A DNA stretch of 64,000 nt from Streptomyces sp. NBC_00193 (GTDB lineage Bacteria > Actinomycetota > Actinomycetes > Streptomycetales > Streptomycetaceae): the NCBI RefSeq assembly GCF_026342735.1, contig NZ_JAPEMM010000001.1, positions 620,001 through 684,000 on the forward strand. The letters are read 5' to 3'. The position numbers and the translations under genes are program-made. Below are positions 57,275-64,000 of this stretch, one piece after another (position 1 is the stretch's first letter; each line of letters opens with the position of its first letter). The notes under the pieces were generated by a model, which made no database searches, was not told where the DNA came from, and saw only the letters and a program-made list of their open reading frames with translations.

Positions 57275-59245
57275 CTACTTGTCCTCGGCCTTCGCCGCTG
57301 TGTCGATCGCGGCGAGCGAGCGGCGGACCTGGTTGCGGTCCGTGGTGTACCAGAAGTCCGGCAGCGTGGCCCGCAGGAAGCTCCCGTAGCGGGCCGTGGC
57401 CAGCCGGGGGTCCAGGACCGCCACGACGCCCTTGTCCCCGGTGGCCCGGACGAGCCGGCCCGCGCCCTGGGCCATGAGCAGTGCCGCGTGCGTTGCCGCG
57501 ACGGACATGAAGCCGTTCCCGCCGCGCTCCTCGACCGCCTTCTGCCGGGCGCTCATGAGCGGGTCGTCGGGACGCGGGAACGGGATCCTGTCCATGATCA
57601 CCAACTGACAGCTGGGCCCCGGCACGTCCACGCCCTGCCACAGCGACAGGGTCCCGAACAGGCAGGTCTTCGGGTCGGCGGCGAAGGCCTTGATCAGCTC
57701 GCCGAGGGTCTCCTCGCCCTGGAGCAGGATCGGGTTGTCGAGCCGGCCGCGCAGCTCCTCGGCGGCGGCCTTCGCCCCGCGCATGGAGGAGAACAGTCCG
57801 AGGGTGCGGCCGCCCGCCGCCTCGATCAGCTCCGCGAGCTCGTCCATCATGTCGCCGCGGGTGCCCTCGCGGCCGGGGGTGGCCAGGTGCTTGGCGACGT
57901 AGAGGATGCCCTGCTTGGGGTAGTCGAAGGGCGAGCCGACGTCGAGGCCCTTCCACTGCGGCACGTCCTCGCCCTCGACGCCCTCCGGGGACAGGCCCAT
58001 GGACGCCGCGACCCCGTTGAAGTCGCCGCCGAGCTTGAGGGTCGCGGAGGTCAGGACCACCGAGCGGTCCGCGAACAGCTTCTCGCGCAGCAGGCCGGAC
58101 ACCGACAGCGGAGCCACCCGGAGGGTGGCGCCGAAGCGGTCGTGGCGTTCGTACCAGACCACGTCGTACTCGGAGCCGGCCGTGATCCGCTCGGCCACCC
58201 CGTGGACGCTCTCCACCGCTGCGAGCGCCTGCTTGCGGACGGCGTCCTCGTCGTGGACCGACTTGTCCCGCGTGTTGCCGATCGCCGAGATCACGCTGCG
58301 CGAGGCGTCCCGCAGGGCCATCAGCGCGTAGCCGAGGTCCTCGGGGATCTCCTCCAGCCGGCCGGGAAGAGCCAGCTCCATGACCCGCTCGAAGGTCTCG
58401 GACGCGGTCTGCAGGGAGTCGGCGGTCTTCTCGTCGACCAGCTTCGCCGCACGCTTCACGGCGCGGTTGACCTGACCCGGGGTGAGCTCGCCCGTGGCGA
58501 CCCCGGTCACCCGGGACACCAGCTCGTGGGCCTCGTCGACGATCAGCACCTCGTGCTGCGGGAGCACCGGGGCACCCTCGATGGCGTCGATGGCGAGGAG
58601 CGCGTGGTTGGTGACGACCACGTCCGCGAGCTTGGCCCGCTCGCGGGCGGCCTCCGCGAAGCACTCGGCGCCGTACGCGCACTTCGTCGCGCCCAGGCAT
58701 TCGCGGGAGGAGACGGAGATCTGCGCCCAGGCCTTGTCGGAGACGCCCGGGGTGAGGTCGTCGCGATCGCCCGTCTCGGTCTCGTCCGCCCAGTCGCGCA
58801 GCCGCAGCAGGTCCTGGCCGAGCTTGCTGGTCGGGGTGGCCGCCTCGAACTGGTCGAAGAGGCCCTCCTCCTCGTCCTGCGGGGCGCCCTCGTGCAGACG
58901 GTGCAGGCACAGGTAGTTGGAGCGGCCCTTGAGCATGGCGAACTGCGGGCGGCGGCGGAGCTGCGGATGCAGCGCCTCCACCGTCCGGGGCAGGTCGCGC
59001 TCGACGAGCTGGCGCTGGAGGGCCAGCGTCGCCGTGGCCACGACCACGCGCTCGCCGTGCGCGAGGGCCGGCACCAGGTAGCCCAGGGACTTACCGGTGC
59101 CGGTACCGGCCTGGATGAGGCGGTGGGAACTGTCGTCGATCGCTTCGGCGACGGCTTCGGCCATGGCCACCTGGCCGGGGCGCTCCGTGCCGCCGACGGC
59201 GGAGACGGCGGCGTGCAGCAGGTCGGGGAGGGAGGGCTTCGTCAT
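57275..59245 (-). CDS. dinG: DinG/XPD-family ATP-dependent DNA helicase
   Basis: A 656-residue superfamily 2 5'-3' helicase. Walker A is QAGTGTGKSLGYLVP (about 44-58). The iron-sulfur region has Cys in YLCLHRL, SRECLGATKCAYGAECFAEA and so on (four Cys). Motif II is DEAH (IVDEAHELV). C-terminal motifs are SVVLTSATLKLGG, TLGLFSSMRGAKAAAEEL, GTLSLWQGVDVPGP and QGAGRLVRATGDKGVVAVLD. The ATG at 59243-59245 was chosen to give MTKPSLPDLLHAAV. It converges with lexA. DinG is an SOS-associated gene in E. coli; no SOS box is visible in the short upstream gap here (59246-59300). Confidence 0.93.
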   Translation of the reverse strand: MTKPSLPDLLHAAVSAVGGTERPGQVAMAEAVAEAIDDSSHRLIQAGTGTGKSLGYLVPALAHGERVVVATATLALQRQLVERDLPRTVEALHPQLRRRPQFAMLKGRSNYLCLHRLHEGAPQDEEEGLFDQFEAATPTSKLGQDLLRLRDWADETETGDRDDLTPGVSDKAWAQISVSSRECLGATKCAYGAECFAEAARERAKLADVVVTNHALLAIDAIEGAPVLPQHEVLIVDEAHELVSRVTGVATGELTPGQVNRAVKRAAKLVDEKTADSLQTASETFERVMELALPGRLEEIPEDLGYALMALRDASRSVISAIGNTRDKSVHDEDAVRKQALAAVESVHGVAERITAGSEYDVVWYERHDRFGATLRVAPLSVSGLLREKLFADRSVVLTSATLKLGGDFNGVAASMGLSPEGVEGEDVPQWKGLDVGSPFDYPKQGILYVAKHLATPGREGTRGDMMDELAELIEAAGGRTLGLFSSMRGAKAAAEELRGRLDNPILLQGEETLGELIKAFAADPKTCLFGTLSLWQGVDVPGPSCQLVIMDRIPFPRPDDPLMSARQKAVEERGGNGFMSVAATHAALLMAQGAGRLVRATGDKGVVAVLDPRLATARYGSFLRATLPDFWYTTDRNQVRRSLAAIDTAAKAEDK

Positions 59246-59300
59246 AGCAGTGCCAACCCTACGGGGCTCCGCCGACAGTGGCCGCACCGGCGAGCGGTCA

Positions 59301-61184
59301 TCACCGGTGGAGGGGGTTCGGCACGGTGCCGTAGCGCACGGCGTGCGGGCGGTCGGGCCGGTCGCGGTAGCCGTCCTCGTAGAGACGGTTCCTGTTCAGG
59401 CAGAGCCGCACGATGCGTTCGCCGAGCAGGTCGAAGAGCTCGTAGCGCTCCTTGAGCTCCGGGAAACGGGCCTGGTGGCGCAGGATCTCCGCCCGCACGA
59501 GGGACCAGAACGTGTCCTCCGGGACCCCGAGCCGGTCCTCGCAGAGGGCGGAGAGGTAGCGGAAGACACCGACGAAGAGCCCCGAGTGGATGAACTGGGG
59601 CAGGAAGTCCGCGGGCTCGGTGAGCAGGACCGCCCGGACCTCTTCGGGCATGGTCGCCAGCTCGGGCAGCGGTTCGGCGCTGATGTTGACGTCGTCCACG
59701 AAGTCCTTGACCGCGAGCCGGACCGGGACGTCGTGCTCGTCGAAGATCACGACGGTGTTCTCCCCGTGCGGGGAGAAGACGGTGCCGTAGCGGTAGAGGA
59801 AGCGGAGCAGGGGCGGCAGCAGGGCGGCGAACAGCCGCTGGAGCCAGACCGTGGGCGTCAGACCGGAACGGGCGACGAGCTCGGCGGTGAAGGACCGGCC
59901 GCGCGGATCGGTGTGCAGGAGCGAGGCGAGGGTGCGGGCCCGCTCGCCGGGGGCGAGGTGCCCGGTCAGCGGTTCGCGCCAGATCGCGCCGAGGAGCTCC
60001 TTGTACTGGTACGGGACTTCGGGGAGCGCGTCGTAGACGGGGTGGCGGACCGTGACGGAGGCGACCTCTCCGAGCAGGATCACTCCGCATTCCTCGCGAA
60101 GGAAGGGGTCGCCGTCGCGCAGGGAGTGGATCCAGGCGGTGACGGCGGGCGCCGCGAGGGCCAGGTCCGAGGGCAGGCCGCGCCAGACCATGGTGTTGAG
60201 GACGGAGAGCGGCAGTTTGACGCTGTGGCGGTCGGGGCGGGTGAGGTTGAGGAAGGTGCGGATCGACTGCTGGGGAAGGCGGAGGTCGGGGTCGGCGGGG
60301 AGCGGGACCAGGGTGCCGGCGGCGAGGGCCGGGGCGAAGAGGGGCAGGAGGACCTCGTCCCACTGCCAGGGGTGGACCGGGAGGTAGAGGTAGCCGAGCG
60401 GGTCGAGGCCGCGGTCGCGCAGGGTCCGGTCGAAGAGGGCGCGGGTGACCGGGTCGAGCTCGGCCGAGTAGAGGCGGGCGGGGTCCTCCAGGCCGGCGGT
60501 GCCCCGGTAGTGCGCGAGGGAGGTGTGGGCGGCGAGCCAGGGCAGGCGCTGGGCGGTGCGGGCTTCGGGCGCCCAGGCGGCGGTGTCGGAGGCGGAGAGT
60601 CCGATCCGCCCCTTGTTGAGGACGAGCCAGGGGTGGCCGGTCTGGTGGCCTTCGAGGGCCGCGTAGTCGAGGTCGGCGAGGACGTCCGCGGTGAGCGCGG
60701 TGTGGTCGATTCGGGCGTCGGCCGCGAGCGTGGCGCTGAGCTCGCGCACGAGGTGGCCGAGGGTGGCGCCGTCGAGTCCGAGGAGGGTGCGCGCGCGGAT
60801 GAGGAAGGCGTACGGGTCCCCGAAGGCGGTCGGTGACCCGGAGGCGGCCGGTGACCCGGAGGGCGCGGGCTGCGGGGTGAGGGTGATCGTGTCGGGGGTG
60901 ACGTGCCAGCTGCCGTACGAGCGGCGGCGGGCCCGGAAGCCGAGGATGCTGCCGTCGTCGAGGGTGAGCGTCCAGGCGTCGCCGGAGGCGGCCGGGGCGG
61001 GGACCGGGGTGATGATCTCCTCGTACGCGAACTCGCCGAGCATCTTGGCGAGCAGGCGCCGGGCGGCGAAATCCCAGGTCGGACGGTTCAGTTCGGGCGG
61101 CGTGCACGGGTGCTGGGGCGACGGGGGCACGGTGTCCGGGAAGTGGGGGCCTGGGGAGTCGGGGGCTGCGGGGAAGTTCTGCAC
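59301..61184 (-). CDS. NIS siderophore synthetase (IucA/IucC family)
   Basis: A 627-residue ATP-dependent synthetase condensing citrate or a dicarboxylate-type precursor with an amine/hydroxylamine in siderophore assembly. Family signatures: VLNKGRIGLSASD, LYLPVHPWQWDEVLLPLF, RTFLNLTRPDRHSVKLPLSV, SPHGENTVVIFDEHDVPVRL and AVKDFVDDVNISAEPLPE (ATP/Mg site), and the FerC/IucA-type C-terminal helical domain. GTG 61182-61184 was chosen because GAGGAG lies 4-5 nt upstream; the in-frame TTG at 61196 has none. It is the last gene of a three-gene operon with a GNAT and a second NIS synthetase. The exact substrate and product are unknown. Confidence 0.92.
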   Translation of the reverse strand: MQNFPAAPDSPGPHFPDTVPPSPQHPCTPPELNRPTWDFAARRLLAKMLGEFAYEEIITPVPAPAASGDAWTLTLDDGSILGFRARRRSYGSWHVTPDTITLTPQPAPSGSPAASGSPTAFGDPYAFLIRARTLLGLDGATLGHLVRELSATLAADARIDHTALTADVLADLDYAALEGHQTGHPWLVLNKGRIGLSASDTAAWAPEARTAQRLPWLAAHTSLAHYRGTAGLEDPARLYSAELDPVTRALFDRTLRDRGLDPLGYLYLPVHPWQWDEVLLPLFAPALAAGTLVPLPADPDLRLPQQSIRTFLNLTRPDRHSVKLPLSVLNTMVWRGLPSDLALAAPAVTAWIHSLRDGDPFLREECGVILLGEVASVTVRHPVYDALPEVPYQYKELLGAIWREPLTGHLAPGERARTLASLLHTDPRGRSFTAELVARSGLTPTVWLQRLFAALLPPLLRFLYRYGTVFSPHGENTVVIFDEHDVPVRLAVKDFVDDVNISAEPLPELATMPEEVRAVLLTEPADFLPQFIHSGLFVGVFRYLSALCEDRLGVPEDTFWSLVRAEILRHQARFPELKERYELFDLLGERIVRLCLNRNRLYEDGYRDRPDRPHAVRYGTVPNPLHR

Positions 61185-61314
61185 GGGACTCCTCAAGATC
61201 GGGAACTTTGCTGTGTGGCGCAGAGTTTTAGAGCTGAGATGTGCGGGAAGTGAAGGGGTATACGAGAACTGCGGGATGGCGGGGACTGCGGGGGTGAGGC
61301 GGGCGGGGCGGCGC

Positions 61315-62016
61315 TCAGAGGAGATTGCGCAGCGCCCGTTCGCGGATCATCAGGGCGGCTCGCTTGCCGGGCAGTTCGATCTCGGCGGGGCAGCGGAAGC
61401 CGGAGTTCAGGAAGGCTGATACGGAGGGGGTGTTGCGGATGTCCGGTTCGGCGATGACGCGCATGCAGCGGGGGCGGTTGTCGAGCACCAGGTCGGCGAC
61501 GGCGCGCAGGAGCGCGGTGCCCAGACCTCGGCCGCGGTTCGCGCCGTCTCCGATGAGCAGGTGGATACCCGTGTCGTGGGGGCGCGCCGGGTAGTACGCG
61601 GAGAGCGGGTCGAGGTCGGCCCGGTAGATCTCCCAGTAGCTCATCGGCGTGCCGTCGAGGAGGCCGAGGCACGGGATGCTGCGGCTGCCCCCGTCCAACT
61701 GCGTCCACACGTGGGCGGCGGTGAGGGCGGCCGGGCCGGCCAGTTCCCAATAGGCGTCCACCTGTGGGTCGTTCATCCAGCCGGTGAGCAGCTCCAGGTC
61801 ACGGTCGAGCCGTACCGGTTCGAGGCGGAAGACGCCGGACCTCGTCGCGACGCCGCCCCAGGCCGCCGGGGAGTCGAGCAGATCGGCTTCGGCGAGCCGG
61901 GGCAGCGACTCGGCGCTGAGACGCGGTGCCGGGGTGCGGAACACCTCCGTGCGGAGCACATCGGTGCGGGCCACATCGGTGAGGAGCACTCCGGTGTGGA
62001 AGTCGGTGGAGGGCAT
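61315..62016 (-). CDS. GNAT acetyltransferase of siderophore type (IucB/AlcB-like)
   Basis: A 233-residue acyltransferase, presumably acetylating an N-hydroxylated diamine in hydroxamate siderophore assembly. Residues 1-45 carry short repeats (TDVARTDVLRTEVF). The GNAT domain (about 65-225) shows PQVDAYWELAGPAAL, LLDGTPMSYWEIYRADLDPL, HLLIGDGANRGRGLGTALLR (acetyl-CoA pyrophosphate loop) and SGFRCPAEIELPGKRAALMI. MSYWEIYRADLDPLSAYYPA and the GRGLG-type loop are typical of the AlcB/IucB subgroup. The ATG at 62014-62016 is preceded by GGAGAAGAG. It lies between the two NIS synthetase genes, 32 bp after the first and 130 bp before the second. Confidence 0.9.
   Translation of the reverse strand: MPSTDFHTGVLLTDVARTDVLRTEVFRTPAPRLSAESLPRLAEADLLDSPAAWGGVATRSGVFRLEPVRLDRDLELLTGWMNDPQVDAYWELAGPAALTAAHVWTQLDGGSRSIPCLGLLDGTPMSYWEIYRADLDPLSAYYPARPHDTGIHLLIGDGANRGRGLGTALLRAVADLVLDNRPRCMRVIAEPDIRNTPSVSAFLNSGFRCPAEIELPGKRAALMIRERALRNLL
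61934..61993. repeat. 15-bp tandem repeat in the N-terminal coding part of the GNAT gene
   Basis: Four units, 61934-61948, 61949-61963, 61964-61978 and 61979-61993, each beginning GTG(C/A)GG. In protein they give a five-residue repeat (RT[DE]V.) in the non-conserved N terminus, so copy number could change without harming the enzyme. Confidence 0.75.
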
Positions 62017-62048
62017 CGGGGGCTCTTCTCCGTTTCGGTGCTGACGCG

Positions 62049-64000
62049 TCAATCGTGAAGGGGGTTGGCGATGGTGACGTAGACGGACTGGGTGTCGACG
62101 GGGCCGACGAGCTCGTCCAGGCCTCCGAGGCGGGTGAGCAGATTCGCCTTGCAGCGCAGGGTGGGCGAGTCGAGCAGCCTCTCGGGGAGCGGGCCGAGGC
62201 CCCTGGCCTTGCCGAGGAAACGGCGGAAGGCGGCGAGCAGGATGCGTTCGTCGGCGAGCCGCTGGGATCCGAAGGCCCCGATGAGACCGAGCACGTTGTT
62301 GATGCCGAGGTAGTAGGCGAAGCGTTCGTCGGTGACTGCGTCGGAGACGAAGGTGTCGCTCGTGGCGCCGATTCCGGGAAGCCGGCGCTCCAGCTCCGCG
62401 CGGCGGGATGCGCGGAAGTAGTAGCCCTGGTTGTCGCGGTAGCGGCCGCCGACCGGCCAGCCGGCCGGGTCGAGGAGCACCAGCGTGTTCTGTTGGTGCG
62501 CTTCGAGGGCGATGCCGGCGAGCGCGTCGAAGGCGAGAACCGGCAGGACGACGTGTTCGAGGTACCGCAGAAACCACTCGGCGGCGACGGCGGAGGTCGT
62601 CCGCCCTGTCGTGGCGGCGAGCTGCGAGACGGTCTCGGCGAGCCGGGAGCTCATGCCGGTACGCCCTGGCCACGGGCGAGGTGCGGTGAGTGCGGCGATG
62701 CAGAGGGCGTCGTCGCCCGGTCGGAAGGGGTTGTGCCGGAGCATGACGTCGAGTCCGGGGACGGGTGCGCCGTCCGGGGCGTCGACGGCGACCCACGCGG
62801 GATCGCGGACGATGTCGAAGCCGGGGTGGTCGGACTGCCACCGCTCGGCGAGTCCGGTGCGGAGCAGCCGGTGCACCTCGATGCCGCGGTGGAGTTCCTT
62901 GCGGAGGTTCTCCCGACGGGAGTTGGTGATGCGCAGGCCGAGGGAGAGCTTGAGCATCGCGGGGGCGCCGGGCTGGTGGACGGTGCGGATGGAGGAGGTC
63001 GGATACCAGGGGGCGCCGTACGGGCCCAGGTCGTGCAGGAGTCCCGCGTCGCGGAGGGCGGCGGCCGCGGGGCGCTGGAGCAGGTCGCGGGCCTGCCAGG
63101 GGTGAAGGGGAAGGGGGGTGGCGCCGTCGGGCACCGGGAGCCCGGGGGCGAGTCGGCCCAGGAGCCGGGCGGCCGAGACGGGGCGGCCGCGTTCGGTCCA
63201 GGCGGAGTCGGTGGCGAGGACGGCGGGTGCGACCGCCACCCAGTGCAGGGGGAAGGAGCCGTGCAGTTCGGGTGAGTAGCGGCGGACTTCGGCTTCGGAG
63301 AGCCCTTCGCGGCTCTTCGGGGTCGGGTGCAGCGGGTGGCCGAGGAGGAGCGACTGTTCGGCGGTGAGGAACCGGTCCGCGGCGACGGGGTCGGGTGCGG
63401 CGGGGCGTTGGCGGCGGTCGGTGATGAACTCGGCGGTCCGGTGCACCGAGTCGGCGACCCGGCCGACGAGGTCGGCGCCGCCGGGGGCACCGTCGCCGGG
63501 GGCCCTTCCGGGGGTGGCTTCGCCTTCACGGGAGATCAGTGCTGCGAGGGTGACCGCGTCCACGGCCGGGGCGTCGGCGGTGACGCCTTCGATGCGGGCC
63601 GGGCCGAAGCGGTGCCAGCCGGCTGTGGACCAGTAGCGGACGGCGACGAGCAGGGCGGCGCCCGATGCGGGAAGGGGGATGCGCAGGACGGGCCCGGCGG
63701 GCTGTTCGAGTCCGGTCTCGCGGACCCAGCAGCGCAGCAGGTTCTCCACGGAGGCGGCCTCGGCGGCGACCCTGGGGTCGGGGTGGTCCAACGGGTCGGC
63801 CGCTCCCGCGCGCGGTCGGGCGGTGCCGTCCTTCTGCCGTGGCACCGCGGCCGGTGACTGCGGCTCGGCCGGCGGCCAGGGCATGCCCGCGGCAGGCATG
63901 CACGGAAGCCCACCGGCAGGACCGGTGGAGCCGTCACCCGGCGGCGCCGACGCCGTGGCCCGCTCTTCCGCTTCGGCTGCGCCGCGTCGTGGGGCCACGG
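62049..64000 (-). CDS. Second NIS siderophore synthetase (IucA/IucC family), 5' end at or beyond window edge
   Basis: At least 649 residues are visible. Family landmarks: LHPTPKSREGLSEAEVRRYS, YSPELHGSFPLHWVAVAPAV, TPLPLHPWQARDLLQRPAAA (ATP site), KLSLGLRITNSRRENLRKEL, EAHQQNTLVLLDPAGWPVGG followed by RYRDNQGYYFRAS, and the C-terminal helical domain. Residues 1-75 are Pro/Ala/Gly-rich. The most upstream in-frame start is a GTG at 63998; the true start may lie outside the window. It is the first gene visible in the siderophore operon. Both synthetases being present suggests stepwise condensation, as in aerobactin-type or desferrioxamine-like assembly. The identity of the siderophore is not determinable here. 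Confidence 0.9.
   Translation of the reverse strand, partial: VAPRRGAAEAEERATASAPPGDGSTGPAGGLPCMPAAGMPWPPAEPQSPAAVPRQKDGTARPRAGAADPLDHPDPRVAAEAASVENLLRCWVRETGLEQPAGPVLRIPLPASGAALLVAVRYWSTAGWHRFGPARIEGVTADAPAVDAVTLAALISREGEATPGRAPGDGAPGGADLVGRVADSVHRTAEFITDRRQRPAAPDPVAADRFLTAEQSLLLGHPLHPTPKSREGLSEAEVRRYSPELHGSFPLHWVAVAPAVLATDSAWTERGRPVSAARLLGRLAPGLPVPDGATPLPLHPWQARDLLQRPAAAALRDAGLLHDLGPYGAPWYPTSSIRTVHQPGAPAMLKLSLGLRITNSRRENLRKELHRGIEVHRLLRTGLAERWQSDHPGFDIVRDPAWVAVDAPDGAPVPGLDVMLRHNPFRPGDDALCIAALTAPRPWPGRTGMSSRLAETVSQLAATTGRTTSAVAAEWFLRYLEHVVLPVLAFDALAGIALEAHQQNTLVLLDPAGWPVGGRYRDNQGYYFRASRRAELERRLPGIGATSDTFVSDAVTDERFAYYLGINNVLGLIGAFGSQRLADERILLAAFRRFLGKARGLGPLPERLLDSPTLRCKANLLTRLGGLDELVGPVDTQSVYVTIANPLHD

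Noticed and set aside
61185..61314. Iron box (DmdR/IdeR site) in front of the downstream NIS synthetase
   Set aside because: No TTAGGTTAGGCTAACCTAA-like palindrome in this gap; the genes are probably transcribed from further upstream.

Overview
The window is very GC-rich, is packed with genes using GTG/ATG starts and AGGAGG-like ribosome binding sites, and carries orthologues of Streptomyces developmental and housekeeping genes: the principal sigma factor HrdB, the sporulation regulator WhiH, ParE, NrdR/NrdJ, LexA and RNase HII. It is a Streptomyces chromosome segment. From memory, the gene order follows the S. coelicolor SCO5800-SCO5822 neighbourhood with extra blocks inserted; no alignment was run.

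Layout. (1) 1-8805: an alpha-glucan utilisation locus with a carbohydrate ABC importer (binding lipoprotein and two permeases, the last cut by the window edge), a LacI repressor and a 1430-residue secreted modular enzyme. The enzyme carries a GH87 (alpha-1,3-glucanase/mycodextranase) Asp triad with the expected 23+1 residue spacing. A 35-bp element with fixed spacing recurs upstream of lacI and of the GH87 gene, and in degenerate form upstream of the importer, which suggests one regulon. (2) 9021-13588: a CitA/DcuS-type two-component system converging on a DUF485 plus sodium:solute symporter (ActP-like) pair. (3) 13778-20758: parE, a DUF7455 protein, a trypsin-like protease, hrdB and whiH. (4) 20963-27650: an ABC ATPase-permease fusion, an NrtR-like NUDIX regulator, a glycogen-debranching-like protein, a 36-bp minisatellite and a DUF4192 protein.

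(5) 27813-38839: a complete, tightly overlapping mevalonate pathway operon. In transcription order it encodes polyprenyl diphosphate synthase, mevalonate kinase, diphosphomevalonate decarboxylase, phosphomevalonate kinase, type 2 IPP isomerase, HMG-CoA reductase and HMG-CoA synthase. A divergent gene encodes an NphT7-type acetoacetyl-CoA synthase, and a convergent gene encodes a LuxR-type regulator with a TTA (bldA) codon at position 5. Together they can take acetyl-CoA and malonyl-CoA to a long-chain prenyl diphosphate. No terpene cyclase or prenyltransferase lies nearby, so the end product is unknown. Two inverted repeats sharing the core ACTCAASCGAGT sit in the divergent promoter region.

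(6) 39006-59245: core genes, namely RecQ with a C-terminal phosphoribosyltransferase-like motif, RNase HII, a TetR/MFS efflux pair with two matching operators, a DUF4173 membrane protein, an ADP-ribosylglycohydrolase, a histidine phosphatase, a DUF4937 protein, arylamine N-acetyltransferase, a DUF1152 protein, NrdJ and NrdR with paired NrdR boxes, LexA with an SOS box, and a DinG-like helicase. (7) 59301-64000: a siderophore operon with two IucA/IucC-type (NIS) synthetases flanking an acyltransferase; the first synthetase runs to the window edge. No tRNA, rRNA, insertion sequence, phage or CRISPR array was recognised.
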